Shown: positions 1 through 5,508 of the stretch, one piece after another
Numbering within the stretch: position 1 is the first letter of the stretch
Layout: each line of letters begins with the position of its first letter
NCBI GenBank assembly: GCA_965658965.1
Contig: CBFHVV010000122.1
Coordinates: forward strand, 1 to 6,657
DNA: 6,657 bases
Reading direction: 5' to 3'
From: Croceimicrobium sp965658965
GTDB taxonomy: Bacteria > Bacteroidota > Bacteroidia > Flavobacteriales > Schleiferiaceae
Made by a program: the position numbers and the translations under genes
Notes under the pieces: model-generated
Database searches by the model: none
Told to the model about the DNA's origin: nothing
What the model saw: only the letters and a program-made list of their open reading frames with translations

Positions 1-48
1 AAGGCAGTAATGTCATAGCCGAGTAGTACTAATTACCCGTAAGCTTTT
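1..48 (+). rRNA. rrl: 23S ribosomal RNA, 3' end (partial)
   Basis: This is the last roughly 48 bases of a 23S rRNA gene; the rest lies left of the window. The conserved 3' segment is visible as ATAGCCGAGTAGTACTAATT followed by ACCCGTAAGCTTTT, the usual Bacteroidota form of the domain VI end that pairs with the 23S 5' terminus. The exact mature 3' end cannot be fixed from sequence alone and could be several bases either way. It is followed by a 5S gene in the same direction, so this is the distal end of an rRNA operon. Confidence 0.9.
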
Positions 49-87
49 AAACGCGGATTTCATGTATTCATTAACTCTCGATATGTC

Positions 88-103
88 AATCGTATTAACG
101 ATT
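88..103 (+). repeat. Small hairpin in the 23S-5S spacer
   Basis: A perfect 6-bp inverted repeat (AATCGT / ACGATT, loop ATTA) sits directly before the 5S rRNA. In the precursor RNA it could form a short stem at the 5' boundary of 5S. A role in processing is inferred from position only, and the stem is AT-rich and short. Confidence 0.35.
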
Positions 104-214
104 TATGGTGACTATGGCAGTGGGGATCACCTCTTCCCTTTCCGAACAGAGTAGTTAAGCCCACTTGCGCAGATGGTACTAGGGTCATTCCTGGGAGAGT
201 ATGTCGTCGCCAAT
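104..214 (+). rRNA. rrf: 5S ribosomal RNA (complete)
   Basis: A full-length 5S rRNA of about 110 nt, a structural RNA of the large ribosomal subunit. Terminal helix I is visible: GGTGAC (107-112) pairs with GTCGCC (206-211), including one G-U pair. The conserved loop segment CCGAACAGAGTAGTTAAG (143-160) and the later GATGGTACT and GGGAGAGTATGTCGTCGCC blocks are characteristic of Bacteroidota 5S. It lies about 55 bases after the 23S end and 10 bases before a terminator stem, so it is the last gene of the rRNA operon. The ends are accurate to a few bases. Confidence 0.95.
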
Positions 215-223
215 CTTTAAAGC

Positions 224-256
224 AGCCTCAACGTTTAACGTTGAGGCTTTTTTTTT
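224..256 (+). terminator. Intrinsic terminator of the rRNA operon
   Basis: A perfect 11-bp stem (AGCCTCAACGT, 224-234, with ACGTTGAGGCT, 238-248) has a 3-base loop and runs straight into nine consecutive T (248-256). This is a textbook Rho-independent terminator placed 10 bases after 5S, and it ends rRNA transcription. No tRNA lies between 5S and the stem. Confidence 0.93.
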
Positions 257-786
257 GCCCAATTTTTCATCATTCGCTCTGGAAGTAGAATCAACCAAAA
301 TATGTCAGGGACTCAAGCGGCTCGGCATTAGCTTACTTTGAGAGTATACTTAGAATCTTAACTAGGGGATGAATGAAAAGGTAGTGATATTTCCCTTTTG
401 TTCATTTTCTTTATGCAGAGGTCTTTAGTTTTTCTTAGCCTATATATAATAATGGCGGCTAGGCTTTTCGGTACACTATCTAATATTATTAACCAGCAGG
501 CGAAAGCAGTAAGAATTATTATAAAAGCTAAGGTCGAAATTAATTTAGTCCAATTTGTAAATTTAATTTTAGAAAGTAAACTGTGGCTCGGAGATAGGTT
601 TCGAAAGGCCTAGGTACATAACAATTTGATCTAGGGAGTAAGAAATTAAAATTCGGTACTATGCTTTGGGAGCGGCAGGACAGCAAGTACTATTATTGGG
701 CATGTCTGCTTGCCTTAAGACAATTTTTTTCAAGCCTGCTAACAAAAGCAATGGAAGCTTAATTTTAACTTAAGTCACATCGATAA
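257..786. other. 530-bp intergenic region with no convincing gene
   Basis: This stretch separates the rRNA terminator from the 3' end of the minus-strand T9SS gene. I see no tRNA, no insertion sequence and no credible coding region. The longest open frame (398-613, plus, TTG start, or ATG at 413) has an amino-acid make-up that resembles translated AT-rich DNA and no recognisable motif. Visible structure is weak: an inverted repeat at 434-463, two competing short stems at 674-714 (GGCA/TGCC and GCAAG/CTTGC), and a run of seven T at 724-730 that is too far from those stems for a normal terminator. An unrecognised small RNA or a decayed gene cannot be excluded. Confidence 0.6.
434..463. repeat. 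Inverted repeat with a 16-nt AT-rich loop
   Basis: CTTAGCC (434-440) pairs with GGCTAGG (457-463), giving seven pairs including one G-U in the plus-strand RNA. The loop is mostly A/T, and CTTTT follows at 464-468. It could be a weak plus-strand terminator or an RNA hairpin, but no gene upstream obviously needs it. It may also be chance. Confidence 0.3.
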
Positions 787-1692
787 TTATTCTTTAATAA
801 ACCTAAAGGTGGCAGCTGGCTCTTTTTGGCTTTGGACTTGTAAGAAATAAAGGCCCGAGGAGAGCTGAGATACTGGGATCTTCAAGACCTCACTTTCCAT
901 TCCCGTTACTTCATGTGTAATAACTTTTTGACCATTGTATGTATAAATGCTTGCCTGTTGACCGTTTTTGATTCCTTTAATTTCAATAAAGATTTTTGCA
1001 ATAGTCGGGTATAGCTCAAGCTTCTGCTCCACGGCTTTGGCTTGGCTAAGGCTACTTGGCTTACAAGTTTCAATAGAGTCTAGTTGTGAATATATTAGAG
1101 CCCCATCGACGAAGAAGCAGCTAAGCTTACCCGCACCAAGAACATCTGGTGTGCCACCTGGTGCATTTATTAGACTTAGCGATCCCACACCTTCTACCCA
1201 AACAGGCAGCTCATTACTAGCGTTACCACTAGATGCTGAGAAATAATAAAAACGGTGATTTAACCCATCTAATAGAAGTTTGGGAATTATAGAATCTAAA
1301 ATGTATACCCCATTATTAGGGGGGAAGGGTGTGATGGGATTATTCATTGTAAAACTGTCGCCCACAGTCAAAGAGAAATCATAAAGTAATACTTCTTCAT
1401 TACCTTTAGTACCTGTCGGATAAGATAGGAAGACCTTCTGGTTAGAAATTTCCTCACGGAAAAGGAAGGAGCGAGAGATGTAGTGGAAGCCATCTAGAAC
1501 TTTATAATTTAGTCCTTCCACAATGGTATCGCTATTTATGTAGTAAACGTCAGTTATGCAGCCCGAAAAGCAGCTCGTTAAATGCCATTCCTTTGGTGAG
1601 TTTAGTAGCGGGATATAGTTTTGAGCGGAGGAAAACTGCATATTAAAAGCGAAAAAGAGGCTACTTAATAAACAGTAAAACTTTCTATGCAT
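787..1692 (-). CDS. T9SS-secreted protein with type A sorting domain, function unknown
   Basis: This is a predicted secreted protein of 301 aa, read from ATG at 1692. The frame is open to an earlier ATG at 1725, but 1692 places a normal Sec signal peptide at the N-terminus: MHRKFYCLL, a hydrophobic core, then SSAQ at about residues 21-24. The C-terminal 75 or so residues fit a type IX type A sorting domain: ELYP start, YTYNGQKV, LSSGLYFLQV and a final TFRFIKE. The domain directs outer-membrane translocation and usually surface attachment or release. The usual PNP after LYP is replaced by PTI. The middle (about 36-215) resembles a body domain common in Bacteroidota T9SS cargo: W near the start, SDTIVEGLNYK, EVLLYDFSLTVGDSF, VWVEGVGS, then a Cys segment. 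No catalytic motif was seen, and Cys in CFSGC may form disulfides. It is divergent from the porin gene, and no strong terminator follows it. Confidence 0.88.
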   Translation of the reverse strand: MHRKFYCLLSSLFFAFNMQFSSAQNYIPLLNSPKEWHLTSCFSGCITDVYYINSDTIVEGLNYKVLDGFHYISRSFLFREEISNQKVFLSYPTGTKGNEEVLLYDFSLTVGDSFTMNNPITPFPPNNGVYILDSIIPKLLLDGLNHRFYYFSASSGNASNELPVWVEGVGSLSLINAPGGTPDVLGAGKLSCFFVDGALIYSQLDSIETCKPSSLSQAKAVEQKLELYPTIAKIFIEIKGIKNGQQASIYTYNGQKVITHEVTGMESEVLKIPVSQLSSGLYFLQVQSQKEPAATFRFIKE

Positions 1693-1747
1693 TACGAATC
1701 CAAGTGCATTTCTTGTTTCTACCATACCTACATTTAATATTGATCGT

Positions 1748-1785
1748 TAAAGGTACTCAATAAAGTAAAGGAGAATTGGTCAAAT
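1748..1785 (-). promoter_or_regulatory. Candidate promoter for the T9SS cargo gene
   Basis: On the minus strand TACCTTTA (1755-1748) matches seven of eight positions of the Bacteroidota -7 box TAnnTTTG. A TTTG lies upstream (1784-1781), but the spacing of about 25 bases is longer than the usual 17-23. Transcription would start near 1740, leaving a leader of roughly 48 bases before ATG 1692, or only about 15 before ATG 1725. That favours the downstream start. The call rests on pattern match alone. Confidence 0.35.
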
Positions 1786-1842
1786 CTTTGCTTCAACATC
1801 ATTTTAGGATGAGCTTACGGGCTTCCTTTCCATTAGCTTAGT

Positions 1843-1850
1843 TATTTTTG
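1843..1850 (+). promoter_or_regulatory. Candidate -7 promoter box for the porin gene
   Basis: TATTTTTG matches the Bacteroidota -7 consensus TAnnTTTG exactly and lies 15 bases before ATG 1866. No good -33 TTG element is visible at the expected distance, near 1820. If this box is used, transcription would begin around 1855 and give a very short leader, and the TTG at 1848 could not be a start codon. A match of this AT-rich kind can arise by chance. Confidence 0.4.
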
Positions 1851-1865
1851 TCAATAATTTCCTCT

Positions 1866-3821
1866 ATGCTGAGACTTACTAAAGGCTTCATAAAATTCGC
1901 TGCACTGCTCGTTTTGCTGATTTCTGTAAATAGCAGACTGTACGGTCAATTGAAGCACAGCCATCAGTATAGTTTTTTAAATAAGTCAGAAAGCTTTTTT
2001 ATTGATACAACCTTGCAAGACTTGCGCTGGTATCATGAATTAAACGCCGCGCAAAAGGATTCTTACGGAAGTTTAGTTTTAACTAACTTGGGGTCTGCTC
2101 GAAATAATTTATTAGTTCCCAAAGAAAGTGAGTTTTGGACCTTTCAAAGCTTTGGTGCCTTCGACGATTATTTTACAAATCCGAATACAATTCCTTATTA
2201 TCAAGTAAGGTCTCCATTAACTGATGCGAGGCACCACAATGGTTACGATCGCGGTCAGACCTTTAGTATTCTACATACCCAAAATATTAGTGAGCGCTGG
2301 AATGCATATATAAAATACAGGCGTTTAAATAGCCTCAGCTTTTATGCTAATAATCAGAATAAGCAGGCCAGCTTTAATTTCAGCACATCTTACTTGAGTA
2401 AAAATAAAATCTATTCGGCTCGAATTTCTTTTGCCAGTGAGAAAATGGAATTACAAGAATTTGGTGGACTGGTCAATGATTCTGTATTTACCGATAATGT
2501 GCAAAGCTCGCGAGTGGTTATTAACCCCAGACTCACAACAGACAATAGGGTTTTATATAATCGTGATCTTTTTGTTGATAATAGAATTGACTTGCTAAAG
2601 CTGTTTTTCAAAAGACCAACAAAACCTCAGTTCGACTCTACTAGCAGTGATGCCAGCCTTAGGGATTCACTTTATAGTGATAGCCTCGGGGGATCGGACA
2701 CTTTAAGTAAAGATCCTCTTGCAGCTTCACAGAAAAGCAAAAAACGCAGCGCAATTTATCTGGGTCATACTCTCCGTTATAATCGTCGTGCTCAAGTTTA
2801 TAATGGAAATAGTGAGACTTATTATGATAACTATTTCTTTAATACAGGTACTTATTCCGACAGTCTCGCCTATACAGGAGTGGAAAATACAGTTTACCTA
2901 GAAAGTACCATTGGTGACACTAGTCAGTTTGAAGTGAAGGCTGGGCTGAAAAGTTTGTATACTGAATCGGGTAATGCCTATTTTAATTTTTCTGCAAATA
3001 ACTTAGGAGTAATCGGTAAGATTAAAGGTAATTACCGCGATAAATTTGAATTGCAGGGATCGGTGGACTTTGTTTTAAGCGGGCCCTTAGCAGGCAACTT
3101 TTCTATCGACGGCGATTTGGAAACTACGATATATGGGGAGTTAAGGGCATATGGTTCTTATCAATTGCGTAATAAAACGCCCGACTTTCAAGGGCTTTAT
3201 TACTACAGTAATAACTTTATTTGGAATAATAATTTTAGTCCAGAATTGAGCAACACGATTAAGGCGGGGCTTAAATGGCAAGAAAAAAATTATCTACAAT
3301 TCAGAACCTGGACCAATCAAAATATGCTCTATTATGATGCGAACAGTCTACCGCAGTCTGCTAGCCTAGTAGCTTACTCTTCTTTCGAGCTGAGACAAGA
3401 TTTTGAATTCTGGAAATTTCTCCATATTGATAATAGACTAAACTATCAAATTGCATTGGATGGAGAGGAATTTATGCCTTTACCAGACTTCGTTACGCGC
3501 AATGCAGTGTACGTTGACTTTAAATTGTTTAAAGGTGTACTAAGCTGTCTTGTCGGTGGAGAATTGAACTATTTCACTTCCTATAATTCACCGTCCTATA
3601 ATCCTGCTTTAGGTCGTTTTTACTTAGCTAATGAATACCCAATTGGTGATTTCCCAGTGGTGGACCTCTTCGCTCAATTTAAAATTTCAAAGGCAATTAT
3701 CTTCTTAAAGCTTCAGAATAGTACGGAAGGCTTAACACCCTATAACTATTTTGCGGCACCGCATTTTCCCTTGAACGATCGCGTTTTTCGCTTTGGTGTA
3801 AATTGGCGATTCTTCAATTAG
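1866..3821 (+). CDS. Putative porin, outer-membrane beta-barrel (Porin_10-like)
   Basis: A 651-aa outer-membrane protein read from ATG 1866. The frame extends to TTG 1848, but that start overlaps a likely promoter box and adds residues before the signal peptide. The signal peptide is clear: MLRLTKGFIK, the hydrophobic FAALLVLLISV, then LYGQ near residue 28. The segment IPYYQVRSPLTDARHHNGYD, followed by GQTFSILHTQNISERWN and KYRRLNSLSFY, is typical of the Bacteroidota putative porin family (Pfam Porin_10 type). Long runs of alternating hydrophobic/polar, aromatic-rich strands fill the rest, and the chain ends FRFGVNWRFFN, a final beta-strand with terminal aromatics. A Ser/Asp-rich low-complexity stretch (about residues 256-294) probably forms a long loop. 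Substrate is unknown; diffusion or uptake across the outer membrane is a family-level inference. The gene stands alone, divergent from the T9SS gene and convergent with the ABM-like gene. Confidence 0.88.
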   Translation: MLRLTKGFIKFAALLVLLISVNSRLYGQLKHSHQYSFLNKSESFFIDTTLQDLRWYHELNAAQKDSYGSLVLTNLGSARNNLLVPKESEFWTFQSFGAFDDYFTNPNTIPYYQVRSPLTDARHHNGYDRGQTFSILHTQNISERWNAYIKYRRLNSLSFYANNQNKQASFNFSTSYLSKNKIYSARISFASEKMELQEFGGLVNDSVFTDNVQSSRVVINPRLTTDNRVLYNRDLFVDNRIDLLKLFFKRPTKPQFDSTSSDASLRDSLYSDSLGGSDTLSKDPLAASQKSKKRSAIYLGHTLRYNRRAQVYNGNSETYYDNYFFNTGTYSDSLAYTGVENTVYLESTIGDTSQFEVKAGLKSLYTESGNAYFNFSANNLGVIGKIKGNYRDKFELQGSVDFVLSGPLAGNFSIDGDLETTIYGELRAYGSYQLRNKTPDFQGLYYYSNNFIWNNNFSPELSNTIKAGLKWQEKNYLQFRTWTNQNMLYYDANSLPQSASLVAYSSFELRQDFEFWKFLHIDNRLNYQIALDGEEFMPLPDFVTRNAVYVDFKLFKGVLSCLVGGELNYFTSYNSPSYNPALGRFYLANEYPIGDFPVVDLFAQFKISKAIIFLKLQNSTEGLTPYNYFAAPHFPLNDRVFRFGVNWRFFN

Positions 3822-3830
3822 CAAAAGGTC

Positions 3831-4163
3831 CTAGTATCTATAAACCTTAGCGTTTTCCAAAAGCTTTAATGCCTCTTTCCAATCGGGTAGGCTATCCGTA
3901 TCGTAGGTCAGAGTCCTAATTTCTTTGGCTATCTCAGCACTGCTTTTCATTGCCGCTAAGTGCGCACCACTTAAGCTGAAATCTTTAATATCACTTTCCT
4001 CATGCCAAAGGGTCATGGTGTAATGAGTAGTCCACATACCCTTCTTTTTAAAATCCTTGCAATTACTTACTTGTAGTTGCTTGATCACTTTTAAGGCTTT
4101 TGCAGATAAAGCGAAAAACTTAAAGGGACCTCTTAACTGAATCGAAGTAATGGTTGCTTTCAT
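3831..4163 (-). CDS. ABM-like small protein (dimeric alpha-beta barrel), function unknown
   Basis: A 110-aa cytoplasmic protein without a signal peptide. The pattern WTTHYTMTLWHEESDIKDF (44-62) followed by GAHLAAMKSS (66-75) resembles the antibiotic-biosynthesis-monooxygenase/DUF3291-like superfamily, in which a strand ending in LW, an acidic helix and a conserved His in an 'sgaHr.am' helix shape a small barrel that usually dimerises. Family members range from heme- or quinol-oxidising enzymes to proteins with no known activity, so no substrate is assigned. Here His68 is the candidate conserved residue. The ATG at 4163 is preceded by an A-rich stretch (AAAAAGAAAAT) rather than a Shine-Dalgarno site. 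It lies 64 bases after the GATase1-like gene on the same strand and may be co-transcribed. Its stop is only 9 bases from the convergent porin stop. Confidence 0.75.
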   Translation of the reverse strand: MKATITSIQLRGPFKFFALSAKALKVIKQLQVSNCKDFKKKGMWTTHYTMTLWHEESDIKDFSLSGAHLAAMKSSAEIAKEIRTLTYDTDSLPDWKEALKLLENAKVYRY

Positions 4164-4221
4164 ATTTTCTTTTTAATAACACCTCTTCCAAAAAAAGCCT
4201 AATGTCCCTTTAAAATCCCAT

Positions 4222-4236
4222 AAGACTCTAAGTCTT
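4222..4236 (-). repeat. Palindromic hairpin containing a stop codon in its loop
   Basis: On the minus strand AAGACT-TAG-AGTCTT forms a perfect 6-bp stem with a 3-base loop, and that loop is the TAG stop of the GATase1-like gene (4228-4230). A seven-T run on the minus strand (4196-4190) lies about 25 bases further on, too far for a standard terminator of this stem. It may stabilise the mRNA 3' end, influence readthrough into the ABM-like gene, or be chance. Confidence 0.4.
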
Positions 4237-5499
4237 TTGGTTCTTTTTCTTGGCTGCCGGAAAGAGAATGTTATTTAGAATCAGTCGGTAGCCAGGTGAA
4301 TTAGGATAGAGGGAAAGCTCTGTTTTAGGATCGCCCACTCGGTGTTGGTAGTCTTCTGGATCATGACCGCCATAAAAAGTCCAAGTGCCTTCACCCAACT
4401 CACCGTGAATGTAGCGCGCTTCTCCATAGGGTTTAAACTCCCCCAAAATAAGTACATCACTTTTTACAAGACTCGAGCGAAAAGCAGTGGTTTGCCCCAT
4501 AAAGCCCTTTACAACACGTTGATGATTCTGAGTAAGCATGGTAGGAACAATATCCCATTTTGCGGAAAACTCAAAAAGACTGAAATAATCCTCTTCTGGT
4601 TTTACTTTACGTCCATCCGTAACATCGATATTACTAAACTCATAGCGATTTGGGTTTTCGATTAAAGTGAAATCTTTGAAAGCTAGGGTTTGTGAATAAT
4701 CCAACTTGTTGTTGTAATTGGGTTCGGCAGGGTCACCATCAAACATCGGTTCACAAATATCTACCCCAGTGGCAGATAAACTAATATCGTAACTATCCGT
4801 AGCCGAACACATGGCAAAAAGGAAGCCACCTCCGATGGTGAATTCTTTAATTTTCCGAGCCACAGCTCCTTTTAATTCACTCACTTTATTAAAGCCCAAA
4901 GCTGCTGCAGAAGCCTCCATATCGGCTTTTTGCTGTATGTACCAAGGAGCATTTTTAAAGGCAGCATAAAAGCGTCCGTATTGCCCAGTAAAATCTTCGT
5001 GATGAAGATGGAGCCAGTCGTAGCGAGGAAGTAAATTATTTAAGACCTCTTCATCGTAAACCACTTCATAGGGTATTTCGGCATAGGTAAGTACCAAGGT
5101 AACGGCGTCGTCCCAAGGTAAAAGACCCTTGGGGGAATAAACTGCTATTTTTGGGGCCTTCTCTAGTTTTACAACCGCTTGATTAATAGCAGGGCTGCTA
5201 ATACTTTGGCGAATATTTTCTGCTTCTGCATCGCTTATCGCGAGATAACTCACATTTCTAATTTGGCATTCTAGTTTTAAAGATTCCTTAAAAGGCATCA
5301 TAAAACTTCCCCCTCGATAATTTAATAACCAATCTACCGTAGTGCCTTTTTCTATGGCGAAGTAGGCAATGCCGTAAGCTTTAAGATGTTCTTTTTGTCC
5401 TTCCTCATCCATTGGGATGAGCAAGTGAATTGCCCCCAGCTTTAAGCTAGATAGGCCTAAAAGGAGTAGAAAGCATATTTTTTTAAAATGGGAAATCAT
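4228..5499 (-). CDS. Exported GATase1/ThuA-like protein ('asparagine synthetase B' of Bacteroidota)
   Basis: A 423-aa protein from ATG 5499; ATGs at 5502 and 5508 are close alternatives. The frame runs open to 5568, but that part lies inside dnaB and is not family-like. The N-terminus is a signal peptide (MISHFKKICFLLLLGLSSL, then KLGA), so the mature protein is periplasmic or secreted; there is no lipobox. Recognisable family blocks are IPMDEEGQKEHLKAYGIAYF (28-47), LLNYRGGSF (58-66), PWDDAVTLVLTYAEIPYEVV (128-147), LHLHHEDFTGQYG (163-175), GGGFLFAMCSATDS (224-236), ICEPMFDGDP (248-257), YGGHDPEDYQHRVGD (376-390) and YRLILNNILFPA (404-415). From memory, close relatives in Bacteroidota are annotated asparagine synthetase B. 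Yet the N-terminal catalytic Cys2 glutaminase and the ATP-pyrophosphatase motif of AsnB are absent. The Cys231 elbow and GGHD resemble class I amidotransferase/ThuA folds. The enzyme activity is unknown. Its start overlaps the dnaB stop. Confidence 0.85.
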   Translation of the reverse strand: MISHFKKICFLLLLGLSSLKLGAIHLLIPMDEEGQKEHLKAYGIAYFAIEKGTTVDWLLNYRGGSFMMPFKESLKLECQIRNVSYLAISDAEAENIRQSISSPAINQAVVKLEKAPKIAVYSPKGLLPWDDAVTLVLTYAEIPYEVVYDEEVLNNLLPRYDWLHLHHEDFTGQYGRFYAAFKNAPWYIQQKADMEASAAALGFNKVSELKGAVARKIKEFTIGGGFLFAMCSATDSYDISLSATGVDICEPMFDGDPAEPNYNNKLDYSQTLAFKDFTLIENPNRYEFSNIDVTDGRKVKPEEDYFSLFEFSAKWDIVPTMLTQNHQRVVKGFMGQTTAFRSSLVKSDVLILGEFKPYGEARYIHGELGEGTWTFYGGHDPEDYQHRVGDPKTELSLYPNSPGYRLILNNILFPAAKKKNQKT

Positions 5500-5508
5500 C
5501 ATTATCAT
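5483..5508 (-). other. dnaB / GATase1-like gene overlap (dual-coding, three candidate ATGs)
   Basis: The last 26 bases of dnaB, encoding the end of the NDNDDFPF tail plus its TAA stop, also contain ATG at 5508, 5502 and 5499 in another frame (M-I-M-M-I-S-H). Any of these starts gives a good signal peptide. The overlap of 17-26 bases, with no separate promoter or Shine-Dalgarno site visible, suggests translational coupling of the exported protein to dnaB. Confidence 0.75.

Noticed and set aside
398..613. 71-codon open frame on the plus strand in the rRNA-downstream gap
   Set aside because: It begins at TTG (ATG only at 413), has no family motif, and its Ile/Lys/Leu-rich content is what AT-rich noncoding DNA gives. 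No promoter context or neighbour supports it.
674..730. Possible terminator: GGCA/TGCC or GCAAG/CTTGC stem followed by seven T
   Set aside because: The stems are short, compete with each other and have long loops, and the T-run starts about 10 bases after the stem, so it does not fit an intrinsic terminator.
968..1246. 92-codon plus-strand open frame
   Set aside because: It lies antisense inside the T9SS cargo gene, whose signal peptide and sorting domain show that the minus strand is the real coding strand.
2411..2611. 66-codon minus-strand open frame
   Set aside because: Antisense to the porin coding sequence, with no recognisable motif.
2719..2901. 60-codon plus-strand open frame with hydrophobic residues
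   Set aside because: An out-of-frame reading of the porin gene; the hydrophobic look comes from reading Tyr/Asn-rich barrel codons in another frame.
4342..4665. 107-codon plus-strand open frame
   Set aside because: Antisense to the well-conserved GATase1-like gene.
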